Below, piece after piece: positions 34,185 through 45,766 of a stretch of 64,000 nt of DNA (positions are counted from its first letter, which is position 1; each line of letters begins with the position of its first letter). This DNA comes from Lunularia cruciata (Eukaryota; Streptophyta; Marchantiopsida; Lunulariales; Lunulariaceae), in the NCBI GenBank assembly GCA_948567375.1, contig OX419759.1, positions 24,219,493 to 24,283,492 on the forward strand, given 5' to 3'. The position numbers were made by a program, and so were the translations under genes. The notes under the pieces are model-generated. The model did no database searches. It was not told where the DNA came from and worked only from the letters and a program-made list of their open reading frames with translations.

Positions 34185-34595
34185 TGTAAAAGACCAAGAC
34201 CAAGGAGAGAAATAAGAGAATGGAAATTCACGTTGGGACACTTGAATGTGTGAAAACTCCAAATGCCTAGCACAATCTTAGGCTCTTGTATTTATAGGGA
34301 TCATACAAGGCTCTTGAGAAGCTTCTCAAAAAGCTTCCTTGAGCCACTTTCTTGGAGTGCAAGCCAAGTTAATTGGGAAGTTTCTCAAGAAGTTTCTTTC
34401 TAGGAGTTGCTTACTTGGCGTGCAAGCTAAGTTAGTTGGAAGCTTCTAGAAGCTACCTACTTGGAGTGCAAGCTAAGCTAGCCAAGACTCTTCCCAAGAA
34501 GCTTCATAGATATTTTTGGATATTCTAGGCTAATTTGTCTTATTTTCTACTTTGTTAACCCTACTAACTTTGTCGCTAAACTCCATATCGTTACA
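34185..34595 (-). repeat. LTR C, 3' LTR
   Basis: 411 bp, TGTAAAAGA to GTTACA. A minus-strand TATA box CTATAAATA lies at 34289-34297. Alternating GAA/TTC blocks resembling heat-shock elements occur, including GAAgcTTCtaGAA at 34439-34451. Confidence 0.9.
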
Positions 34596-34830
34596 TATTC
34601 CCCCACCGCTACTTTGTGATGTTCTTGTCACCAATGAAGTGTCAAACTCCTAGATGGCCAATTGTGCATTATGGAGATGAGAAAGAAGTTCCCATGTGGC
34701 ATCATGAAGGGGATACCCTTTCTAAAGGACTTTGTATTCCGTATGTTGTCAACGGCCTCGTTGAATGTGGCGATGCACAAGGATACAATCAACTTCATAC
34801 TCCTCATGATCATTGATAGGGATAGGAGGA
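34596..34830 (-). pseudogene. Element C chromodomain
   Basis: Minus-strand translation reads EEYEVDCILVHRHIQ, TEYKVL, a stop where Trp is expected, then KGYPLHDATWELLSHLHNA. This is the chromodomain consensus at the C-terminus of chromovirus integrases, which binds methylated histone H3 and guides integration. The TGG to TAG change and a stop before TEYKVL inactivate it. Confidence 0.85.
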
Positions 34831-34934
34831 GGGAGAGGTTGGACTTGAGAGGAAAAAGAAGAGGTAGGAACAAAGGGTTTGAACTTGAAAACATGAAAGA
34901 TATGATGGATGCGCATATGACAAGGCCTGGCAAG

Positions 34935-35815
34935 TCAATAAGCAACAAGAGAGACAATTTGGGTGGCATCAAAGGGTCCTATCCAATTAGGGTCAAGTTT
35001 ACAAACTTGGGTATCAAGTAGGAAGGGTAGGTTACTAGAGGATAACATGACTTTATCACCAATTTCAAAGGTGAGATCATGATGATGGTAGTCCGTATAT
35101 TGTTTTTGACAATTTTGGGCAACAAGGAGGTGAGATTTGGCTTGTTGGAGAGATTGAGAGATGGTGGTCAAGAAGATTGAAGGATTAGGGACCTAATATG
35201 GGAGTGGAACAAGAAGAGAATCTGGAACAAGCGGATCTTGGCTAAAATTGATAAAGAAATGAGAAAATCCGATGCTTGCCTGTTTGGAATTGTTATAGGC
35301 AAATTCTATAACTGCAAGACATTCATCCCAATTGGTATAGTAGACATTGACAAAGGCACACAACATATCTTCCAAGGTACAATTTGTATATTTGGTTTGT
35401 ACATCAGTTTGAGGATGATAGGCCATGGACAAAGCAAGCTTGGTGCCGAGTATCTGGAAGTGTGCTTGCCAAACTTCCTAGTGAATCCAGAATCATGGTA
35501 GGAGATGAGTACACATGGCATCCCATGATACTTGAAGACATTTTCAAAGTTAGATTTGTGCTAAGATTGGAGCATCCACAATATCAAAGGTTGGTGCCAA
35601 GTGGATTTGCTTACTAAGCTTATCCACAAACGCCATGATTGTTGTGTGTCCTTGCTTTGTCTTGGGTAAGGATGTGATGAGATCCAAGCTAACCTATTCC
35701 CATTGAGCAGATGGAATGGGGAGTGGTTGAAGGAGTCCACTTGGCTTCTAGTTGTTGGCCTTGTTGCGTTGGGAGCTTTCATGAGCTTCTTGAAGACGCA
35801 CAAGTCGGAGATCAC
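34935..35815 (-). pseudogene. Element C integrase
   Basis: Fragments of gypsy integrase. MSMAYHPQTDVQTKYTNC spans the Glu region (the Glu itself is altered in this reading), followed by EFAYNNSKQASIGFSHF, then FEIGDKVMLSSSNL and KLDPNWIGPFDATQIV, the GPF module before the chromodomain. The upstream core at 35561-35815 is badly broken and the catalytic Asp residues cannot be assigned safely. Confidence 0.8.
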
Positions 35816-36152
35816 CTTTGGCTAGAACATAGATTTTTTCCTCATGGAATAGAAGGCCTTCCTTGAAGGAGAAGGTGTTGTACTTCTTGTCACATGTTGT
35901 AAGACAATGAACCATTTAGAAGAAGGGATTTTGTTGTAGAGATGACCAAAACTCATTTTGGACCTTGGAGTCAATTGCCATCGTTGTAATTGCCGCCGTG
36001 ATGAGAGGAAGAGACTTCAAATTAGGTTGTTGTGATAGAGCATCAGGAAGGACATAGAACCAACTTGGTTTGTACTCAAGTTTGATATCAAAAAATTGGA
36101 GTTGCTCCTCCCATCAATGATGTTGACTCTTCATGTGTTCCAAGTGTAAGGT

Positions 36153-36734
36153 CTACAACAATGGTTTGTGATCAATTTGCATGATCACTTGTTTCCCCAA
36201 GATATAATGCCTCCATACCTTGGTGGCATATACCATTGTAAGTTGTCCCCAATCTTGAGCAAAGTAATTTCTTTCAATTATATTTAGTTGGCAAGACACA
36301 AAGGCAATGGGATGTAGTCCATGTGGGAATTCTTGTTGCAACACTACTCCAATTGCAAAGTTAGAAGCATCAAAATCAACCACACAAGGTAGTTGGGGAT
36401 CATATGGTTGAAATCTGGGTCTTAAAGACACCATATGATTCAACTTCTTAAATTTTTCTTCATGCTTGGTGGTCCACTAGAAGCTTGAGTTCTTCTCCAA
36501 GAGGTCAGTCAATGGTGCAGCTACATGAGCATAATAATGGATGAACCATTGGTAAAAATTGGCCAATCCATTAAATGCACATACTTCTATAGTAACCTTT
36601 GGAGTAGGCCAATCAGTAATGGCCTTGATTTTCTCCTCTTCCATCTTGATCCCTTCTGATGAAATATGTGACCCAAGAAGGTGACTTCCTTTTGCCAAAA
36701 TGCACACTTTGACTTCTTGCAATAAAATTTCCAT
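36153..36734 (-). pseudogene. Element C RT thumb and RNase H
   Basis: The connection domain (HISSEGIKMEEEKIKAITDW, NFYQWFIHYYAHVAAPLTDL) is followed by RNase H (CVVDFDASNFAIGVVLQQE and QIDHKPLL). The first catalytic Asp of RNase H is kept. The order and sequence are typical of chromoviruses. Confidence 0.85.
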
Positions 36735-37195
36735 TGTTGTAGTTGTCTTAGGACTTCTTGCACATGATTCACATGTTATGCTTATATCTTGCTATAAATT
36801 AAAACAGCATCTAGGAACACCACCATGTACCAATCCAATAGTCCATCCAACACCCTATGCATCTGATCCATGAAGATTGCTAGAGCATTAGTGAGCCCAA
36901 AAGGCAGAACTCTTCACTCAAAATGCCCATACCTCGTGTGAAAGGCAATCTTTTCCACACTAATGGAGATTTGCCAATGGCCACTACAAAGATCCAACTT
37001 GGAAAAGTATTGTGCTCCACTCAGTTGATCAAGCAAGTCATCAATCCGAGGTAAGGGATATGCATTCTTCAGTGTTTTCTTATTAAGTTCACGGTAATCA
37101 ATACAGAAATGAAGTCCTCCATCCTTCTTTGGAACAAATAGTACCGGTGCTCCCCAAGGAGAGGTACTATGTTGTATGAAGTTCTTATCCAACAA
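36735..37195 (-). pseudogene. Element C reverse transcriptase
   Basis: RT core: [60 protein letters not shown]. The palm motif at 36806-36817 reads FLDA where FLDD is required, so one catalytic Asp is lost. Confidence 0.9.
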
Positions 37196-37699
37196 CTTTG
37201 TAAATGTTGTTCACAACTCCTCCAACTCCTTTGGTGAGAGCCGATAGATTGGTCTACTCACCAAAGTACTCCTTAACAATAACTCAATCTTGAAAGGCAT
37301 ACCACAATTAGAGGGTAATGCCTTTGGCAGATCATCTGGAAACACGTCCGCAAACTCTTGAACTATCTTATCAACCATTGCTTGATTAGGCTCTTGGCCC
37401 TCCTTATATTATCCTTGAGAATTCGGCTTGATCTACATTGCAAATTTAGACTTATCTTCCTCCAAAGCTTGCTCTATGGTTGCTTCACTAACAACCTTCT
37501 CATCTAGGGACTCATCTTTCTTCAAAGCTTGCTCCATGGTTTCTTTCTTGGTAAACTTCCTATCTTGGGACTTATCTCCCTTCAAGGCTTGCTCTACGGC
37601 TATCTTCTCAATAAACTTCCTATCTTAGGATTGACTATTTTTAGATGTCTTACTCAGAGGTGCCAGGCAACCTAATTCCTACCTTGTTGTTGTACTTGA

Positions 37700-38061
37700 A
37701 TTTGTCATTGGTTCCAATCAAATTGAACCTTATGACATTCAAGCCAAGGTAGTCCTAGAATAACATCATAGTGTAGAGGTGCCACTATAAACCTCATACA
37801 CTCCAAATACTCATTCCCAATCTTGAAGGTAATTGGATGCGAGGTACGGAATGCAAAACCCTTTCTACCATCCACCATCATCAATCTACTTCTAATTACT
37901 GGCTTGATAGGAATACCCAATTCCTTTGCTACTTGCATAGACATGCAATTCTTTGAACTTCTAGAATCAACCAAAATCCTACAACCTTGATTAGATATCA
38001 TACCTTGCAAGTGAAGCAAACTTGCATAGGTCGAGCCTTCAATCCCATTGGAACTAATCAA
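37700..38061 (-). pseudogene. Element C aspartic protease
   Basis: LLHLQGMISNQGCRILVDSR contains VDSR at the place of the DTG/DSG active site (Gly lost), followed by SSKNCMSMQVAKELGI. Further on, LHYDVILGLPWLECHKVQFD is the ILGxPWL motif of gypsy proteases. Processing of Gag-Pol would not be possible with this active site. Confidence 0.8.
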
Positions 38062-38149
38062 GCTCCCGGTAGGTGGCTCAAAATCTCCTACTAGGATTCC
38101 TTATTTCCTTGATTGTTCTACTCCACAAACTCCATCTGGGCAACTTGTT

Positions 38150-38650
38150 GAGGTCTCTCATTCTTGAGTGGACATTCAACAATTTGATGTCCTAATTGGC
38201 AACAATTAAAACAACTCCCATTTTGTTGCAATTTCTCTCTATCTATAGTGCCAAGTGGTCTTTGTTGAATGGCATCAATCTCCATTGGGGTTGGCTCTTC
38301 AACCCGTGTGTAGTGTATTGGTAGGTTTTGTGGAGTTCAAGGTCAAGACCAAGTTGTTGCAACCAAGGAATCAAAACGTTTGGCCAACCGCATGGCTTCT
38401 TCCAAGTGTTGTGGTTCTCGCATGGTTACCCCTAATTTGGTTCTTGACTTCAAGCCCCTCACAAATTGATCTAGAGCTTCACCTTCCAATATATTTGGAA
38501 TTTGCATGATGGTGTTTTGGAATTGCATGATGTAACTTCTTATAGAGCCAATCTGTTCCAACTCTGCCAACTTATCTCGTGTAGCTCATGTGGCATTTAT
38601 AGCTTGGAACCAACTAATTATTGCACTCTTGAACTCTGCCCATGTCAAGA
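38150..38650 (-). pseudogene. Element C Gag
   Basis: At 38343-38570 the minus strand reads MAELEQIGSIRSYIMQFQNT, EGEALDQFVRGLKSRTKLGV, EAMRLAKRFDSL, the retrotransposon-gag core helices. A CCHC knuckle is expected just downstream near 38160-38220, and its Cys codons can be seen but the frame is not clean. Confidence 0.75.
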
Positions 38651-39248
38651 TTAGTGCAACAATTTATTGTTCAGCTTGCTCCACTCAGAATCTCCACCAT
38701 AACTTTGCTACTCCATCTAATTATCTAGAAGCCAAAAGAATCTATTTTTGCTCATCTTGCAAGTTGGTAACTTCAAAGTAACGTTCACAGTCAAATACAA
38801 AATTGTCCACTACACCCGGGAGATTCTTGCCTTCAAATACCTTGGATTTAGAGAATCATATTCAATCTTCTCCTTCTTGAACAAGTACTCTCTACATGCT
38901 CCTATTTTCAAAGCTCTCATTCATCCAACAATCAAGTAAGGTGCTCAATTTGTTGTTACATAGCAAGGATAACCTTGGGCATTGTTGCTATGGTTGCTAC
39001 TCTATCACGCCATCCCTAATCTATCTAATTTATTAACACATAGAAGCAGCACGTCCACCATTCTCCATAAGTTACAACCGGAAGCACCAAGGGTCCTTAG
39101 ATGTGGTAATCATATGTAGAAAATCTTGTCCAAAGCGTGAGGTGATGAATTGTGTGAAATGATGCTTGGGTAGTACTTGGACACAAAAATCCCAATGGTT
39201 TGGTGGAAGTGGATTTGGTGGTCCATAAATTCCATCCATCATATTCTT

Positions 39249-39260
39249 GCTCTGATACCA
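39249..39260 (-). promoter_or_regulatory. tRNA-iMet primer-binding site, element C
   Basis: Minus strand TGGTATCAGAGC, an exact 12 of 12 match to the plant initiator-Met primer site, one base from the LTR end. Confidence 0.95.
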
Positions 39261-39261
39261 A

Positions 39262-39699
39262 TGTAAAAGATCTAGACTGAGGAGAGAAATAGGAGAATAG
39301 AAACTCACATCGGGACACTTGAATGTTGGAAAACTCCAAATACTTAGCACAAGCTTTGGCTCTTGTTTTTATAGGGATCATACAAGGCTCTTGAGAAGCT
39401 TCTCAAGAAGCTTCCTTGAGCCGCTTTCTTGAAGTTCAAGCCAAGTTAATTGGGAAGCTTCTCAAGAATCTTCCTTCTTGGAGCTGCTTACTTGGCGTGC
39501 ATCCTAAGTTAGTTGGAAGCTTCTAGAAGCTTCCTTCTAAAAGCTACCTAGTTGGATTGCAAGCTAAGCTAGCCTAGCCGGGAAGCTTCCCAAGAAGCTT
39601 CATAGATACTTCTACAATATTCTAGGCTATTTTGGAATTTGTCTTATTTGCTACTTCATTAGCACTACTAACTTTGTCGCTAAATTCCATATTGTTACA
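39262..39699 (-). repeat. LTR C, 5' LTR
   Basis: 438 bp. It carries GAAgcTTCtaGAAgcTTC at 39516-39533, four alternating heat-shock units, plus further GAAgcTTC blocks near 39394, 39452 and 39582. Confidence 0.9.
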
Positions 39700-42600
39700 A
39701 CTACAAACACTTGATGTTGCAATTACAAGGTACAAGACTCAATTTCAACAAGTAACCACATTGAATTATAATCTTTAATGTGTAGATGAAATCTCTTCCA
39801 ATTCCAATTCTAGTGTTATCCATTTAGAAATCCTTGATAATAAATAGGAATTTCTTTAAAAAACTTGTAATGACCACAAAAGGATTTTCATTGATATTAA
39901 GTCCTAATCCTCTATATAGATGCTAATAAGATCTTCTAAATTGCTTTCCTCACTTCATTGCTTGAATCCACCACCTGTGGTGCACGTTCACTCTTAGTAA
40001 GCTCATAGTTTACTTATAATAAAGGGATTGAGTTCTCTATGGATCAAGTTTTTTTTGGGTTCCCAAAATGCACAATGCTAATTTATATTGGCTGAGAGAA
40101 AAACATGCAACCATTGTTGTACTTTTCTTTTCTCTCTCTAGGAACACAAAGGGTGCCTAGCCATAGAAACTACAAATCAAAGGCAGGAAGTAAACTCGTA
40201 ACTACTTAACTGAACACGCATGTGACCCAACCATCGGTCTCCTTTCTTGTAACTAATATTCTTACTATTAGAATGGGTAGTGACAAGCAACATAACCTGT
40301 CATCACAACACGCACTCTTGGTCTATTGGTCATCACTTCCAACATTACCAAGGAGAAATACATAGCACTCATAGAAGGAAAGAACCTAAGTGCAATGTTT
40401 GCACACCAATCCAAGCCAACCAGGCATGCAAGCATAGAGAGGATCCAATCACAAGAATACAACAACAACTCTCTGTACTCTTTGTCAAAAAAAGAGCTTT
40501 AGGGCTTTCTTGCTTTGTCAACAAGCTCATTTCAACTTGTATTCCAAGTTTCATCTAATTTGGACTTCAGATTTCAACAAATTTCTACTCCAAGTGGAGA
40601 ATTCCTATAGCTTCTTGAAGGGGAAAACTCTGTGCAGCTTATATGAATATACATTTTTTTTTATAACTTGGATTCTAGTGTTCTAAGATTCAATAGAAAG
40701 CCTATGAGATAAGATTTCAAATAATATAAAATATTCCTCAATCAGATCATTATAGCTCCCCTTACAAGCTCTCAAATTTGGCTACATTTTGCAACTTTCA
40801 CCCTAATTTTGAAATCCTATTTAGGGTTAGCTCTTGGTTCTTGACAAATTTTCCCTAAAGTTTTGATCAAAAATTACACTTGATCCTCACAAACACTCTT
40901 GAAACCTGAAACCCTCAATCATAGTCATAAGATAGGAGAATTGACATCCAATCAAGATGAAAGCTAAAATTGCTATACCGAGCTTATGAGACTATTTGCA
41001 ATAGAATGTTTTGCATCAGACCTCACTTTCCATTAGACCTAGAGCCAACCAAATTTTCACAATAGCTAGTTGAGTCCTTGTCTAAACTCTTGCAAATTTT
41101 TGTATCCTAATCCAACCCCAATCCCTAGATGTGGATCAATTCTTGATTTGGGCTAACTTGTGAGCTCTGCAGACACAAGTATACTTGATCCAAGACCTTG
41201 AATTCTCTATTTGAATAATTCACATGAAACCTTTGCATAAATGTGCAAACCGTAACCAATAACAAGATTGGAAATTTTCATAAGGTATCTCAAATCACAA
41301 CTTGGGGAGTGACCAAATCTTCAAACCTTATTAGAATGTACTTGCCAACTCCTCACATTCCAAAGCTCCAACTTCAATTTCCCAAATCTATTTCAAGAGT
41401 GATCACCAACCCAATTGACAGATCATGAAGATGTCTCATGAAGCTCTATGAATAACCTATTTTGTGCTCTTGGGTATGAATTTTACCTCCCTTGACTCAA
41501 TCGATCATATCTCCTAGCAAATTGACTCAAATCACTCAATTATAGTCTCCAAATTGTAGCTTGATTGCTCTTCTCTCCAACCGTGGTCTTTTCTCCTCAA
41601 ATGCACTCCTCTAACTCCTTTAATGCTCCAGATATGCCCAACTTCTCTTCTTGGAAACCAATCTCTTGCAATTTTGTCTTTTAGCTCTTCACCTTTTGAC
41701 AAGTAGACCCCACAACTCCACTTTGAAGCTCATGAGCTAGAATTCAGGCATTTCCTCACTATAGGAACATATTTATTGTTAAGTCCCAGACTTGCTTGTA
41801 AGTAAGCACCGAAAGGACGATAGGATCTGGGTTTTCCATCATAGACTCTATGAATACCATCCCGAAACATCTCACCATCCAATCTCGTAAGCTGACGCGG
41901 TGTAGAATCTGAAGCCTAATGAGAATAGGATTCAAGAGTGGCAGATTGGGAGCATGGGACATTGTATGCTCAAATGCTTCCTTTGATGCTCTAACACTCG
42001 CGCTTTGCTACAACTCTCACTCCCAACATCCTCCTCCCACTCAAGACTCCTCAACTAAAACACATAGGTCTCTCCACTCTCCCTCACCTATCTACATTGG
42101 AGCCCTCGAACATGATAAGATCATAACTTACGTGGCCAATTACATATATGTACATAGGTTGCTCATATGGCAATGTCTCATTTGTTGGGTCTATCATACA
42201 ACCTACTCCACTAATGTGTGGAATAAACTATGATAAGTTACTTTTTCATGGGCTACGCAAACCACAACACAACACAGTGTGGCTAAAAATGGAATTGAGT
42301 TCAACATGAAAGTATAAGCATATGGAAATTGTGATGATACCTAATGTTATTTACATTGATTGCAAGAAGAGCATGCAACTATATGGTTGAAAAGTGAATC
42401 GAGTTTGATATGACCTTATGAAAATTCAGATCAATGTGGTAGCATAAGGAAATTGAGATTGTGAATTGACTTGAGTCAAAATAGATAGTTTCTTGTGGAA
42501 GATTGAGTAAAGAATTTGAAGTTTCAAGAGTTGAAAGGTTAGATGAAGCCAAGGATGGTAAGACGGAAAAGCCTTTACTATCCATTTAGGAGGATGAAAG

Positions 42601-43155
42601 AATCAGATAATCAAAAACTAGAAAATTGATCTTTGCTAATGAGATATATAAAAGATAAACTCATCATAATTGCAACGTTAATGACTTCATAACACTATAA
42701 AACTTATGAGAAAACATGCATGACTTGTCACTAACAATGAAAACCAAATTCAAATCAAAAGAGTTAGAGAAACACAAAGTTCTTACAATGCCTCCTTATT
42801 TTTGGGCACAAGGATTTAGAGGGACTACCATAAGCAATCTAGCACCATAAATAAGAAGTAGATTTCACAATTCACCTTTTAACCCACACATAGAATTGAT
42901 CAACTTCATCTAGATGGAGTTTATTTGATCCTCATATCACATAATTTGCCAATACTAGTGGAGTACCTATATGGGTTGATGCTCCTATGGAAGATACCAC
43001 ACCTCTTATGACACTTGTTCCTAATCTACCATAGCTCTATCAACCCACCACCTACATAGGATCATATCTTTCACTTATGCACTAGCATATCCATATTTAT
43101 TGCCTCGATAATCATCTATATATTCTTTTAGATTGTCGATAGGTAAGGATTGCCT
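39700..43155. other. Unassigned spacer with a gypsy-leader-like segment
   Basis: 3.4 kb without convincing genes. About 40275-40475 shares ordered blocks with the family P leader (30811-31045), including ATCCAATCACAAGAA and GGTCATCACTTC, so part of it may be an old gypsy leader. 41770-42240 is a little richer in GC but was not recognised. Confidence 0.45.
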
Positions 43156-44894
43156 TGGTGATACACTGGGTTGGATAAACCCTTTTTGTAGCATATCCTT
43201 GATTTGAGCCTTACACTCCTTCAATTCATGAGGTGATAGATGATATGGAGCTTTACAAGGAGGTGTCTTCCCAAGGATTATCTCAATTTTATGATCCACT
43301 CTCCTTTTTGGTGGTAATCTTAAGGGTAAGTCATCCAAGAAAACATCTTGAAACTCCTTGACCACATCTTTCAATTTCTCAAGAACTTGTCCATTGAGTT
43401 GTGCACTTTAGAATTCTCTTATTAGGCCCATGAAACATCTATTTGTCTTACAAATAGCTGCTATTCCTATGACATATAGAGATAATTATTGCCTCTATGC
43501 TCTCTCTTCAACTCCAATGATTTTCCATTGGTGAGTCCTTACTACCTTCTTGCTCCAATAGACCATTGGGTTGTAGTACTCCATCCACAACATACCCAAG
43601 ATTGCATCATAGTGAGCTAACCATATCACTCGCCACTCAAGTGCCTCATGATACTCTCCTACAAAGAGTGTTGCCTTTCTAGGTAAAGAATTGATCTTCT
43701 CTATCTACCCACTACGTAATTCTACTTCCTCATTCTCATCCTTCTCTAGATCAAGAAATTCTTTGTTGCTCCAGGATCTATCAATACTCTCACCTTATTT
43801 CTCTTCTAGGACTTCATTTACCACAATCAACCATGAGCTTGTCTTTCTCAATCTTTTTGCCCTTGTCTTCTTCCTTTCCCCACTTTTTCCCTTGAGCTAG
43901 TAAGGCTACAAGTTACAATTACTGGTGATCTTCATTTTTCAAGGTGATTTCTACCTCCTCCTCCTCAATTATTCTCTCCATGTGGTTCAAAGATAGCTTG
44001 TATGGAGGCCAAGGGCCTCTAGAAAAATGAGTACAATAGGGGATGGCAAGTTGTCCAACTCTGCCACAATTGTAACAATGACATTATTCTGCTTGAGTTC
44101 CTTCCACTTGTTAAACTCCATCTCTCCTTTCTTTGACTTATCCTTGTTCTCCTTGGGGTGGTCATGCTCCTTGTCCTTTGAATTGAATATTATCCAATTC
44201 CATAGGAATTGGTCCAAAGGCTTGTGTTTTAACCCTATAATGTTGAGTCTGTATGACCTCTTCACCTCCTCTTAATGCCCTTGCTATTCTTTGGGCACAA
44301 GCAATGGCTTCAAAACCATGCAAGGATTTTGTATGATTACTCCTTGACGGATTTGTTAAACACTCATTTGAAATTGTCAAGAGTTTTTGGAGGACTCATG
44401 TCAATTATTGCACCCTATAAATCAAGGAACCTTAAAAATGAGAACATAGGATCTTTTTACCCTCTAAACAATCTTTGTACTCCAATTATATCTATTTAGA
44501 CCCACTAGACTCAAACTCATAGTTAAATTCCCTTGATCTTACTCAAGTATTTCTACCTAGCTTGGTAAAGTTCTAGGGTATTTTGTATGCTTGCCCTATT
44601 AGTAAAATTCCTCTTTTGGTGACACTTCTATCTGATCTACCTAGCCCATCATACATAACATCCTTCCAAATATAACATCTTTCCAAATGTTACCAAGCCA
44701 ATTTTCAACTTAAGATAATATGTCTAGTTTTTGGTATTACATATTTTGGCTATTTTGGCTCTTGTACTATTAGTGGAGTTACTCTTTTGGTGACACTCTA
44801 TCTGATCTACCTAGCCCATCAAACATAACATCCTTCCAAATGTTACCAAGCCAATTTTCACCTTTAGATGACATGTCTAGTTATTGGTATTATA
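43156..44894 (-). mobile_element. Deleted second copy of chromovirus D
   Basis: 43156-44429 matches 18496-19770 at roughly 97-98% by eye (start of RT and the region upstream). After about 130 bp of other sequence, 44570-44894 matches the end of LTR D with its two tandem units. Relative to D, about 1.6 kb including the primer site and most of the LTR is missing. No integrase is present. Confidence 0.85.
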
Positions 44895-45718
44895 GCACTA
44901 GAGGTACCATTCATGGCATAAGATGACTATCATACTTTGAGACTATGAAGAGCATTATAAATAGAATTTCATCACTTGTCAACGTAGACATAGCTTGATT
45001 GAGCTTCTTAACTTTGGCTGTGAAGATGTTTCTATTCCTTTGTAGCTACATTACCACACTATTCCATTCCTCTTTGGCAATCTTTGACTCTTCTAATATA
45101 ACCCAAATATCATCCATGTCATCCTCTTCTTCCATTATGGCCATTGCACACCAAATGAGTACTTGTACCTATTAAAGTCTAAAAAGCTCAAATTTAATCA
45201 TCTAGTCAATAGCACAAACATCCATTAACAATCATAGTGTGTAGTAAAAAGATGTGGAAACCTTATTTACACAAAACTATTTTGTCACATGAGTTTGGAC
45301 TCACACTAAATTTCATTAATGCACCATCATCGAGTAACACTAACTTCCTTGACACTAGAGTAGGGTGGATTAATTTAGTAATAAAAGTAGATTGATTAAA
45401 AAAATCCCCTTTATTTATAATTTTGATACTTGTTTCTATGTTTCTTTCTCCACATCAATTTGTTGTGGCTACCCATGGAGGTTGTTAGGCAATCATTGTT
45501 ACCATTGAGCTTCCTTGATTTGGTGTTGTCAAATTTGATATCTCAAATGCCTGCAATACCAAATCTCACCCAACTTTGTTTTGTGCTCTTTGCTCAACAA
45601 ACGATAATATCCTTTCTTTGATCCCATTTATGTATACATTTTATGGCATAGAGATATATTTTTCTGTAATTTCCATTCTACCATAGGAGATTTACATAAC
45701 TAGCATATACCAAAAGTA

Positions 45719-45766
45719 CATGCTAGAGGGATCCCTTATTTGCATGCTAGAGGGATCCCTTATTTG
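45719..45766. repeat. 24-bp tandem duplication
   Basis: Two perfect head-to-tail copies of a 24-bp unit beginning CATGCTAGAGGGATCCC. Confidence 0.9.

Larger units (their letters stand above)
34185..39699 (-). mobile_element. Chromovirus C, near full length
   Basis: A 5.5-kb Ty3/gypsy element with LTRs at 34185-34595 and 39262-39699, 5-bp flanks ACTAA and ACTAC (one mismatch), an exact iMet primer site and a polypurine tract (GGTGGGGGAAT on the minus strand) next to the 3' LTR. Coding order on the minus strand is gag, protease, RT, RNase H, integrase, chromodomain. Every frame is interrupted, and the RT active site reads FLDA instead of FLDD, so it is dead. Confidence 0.92.
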
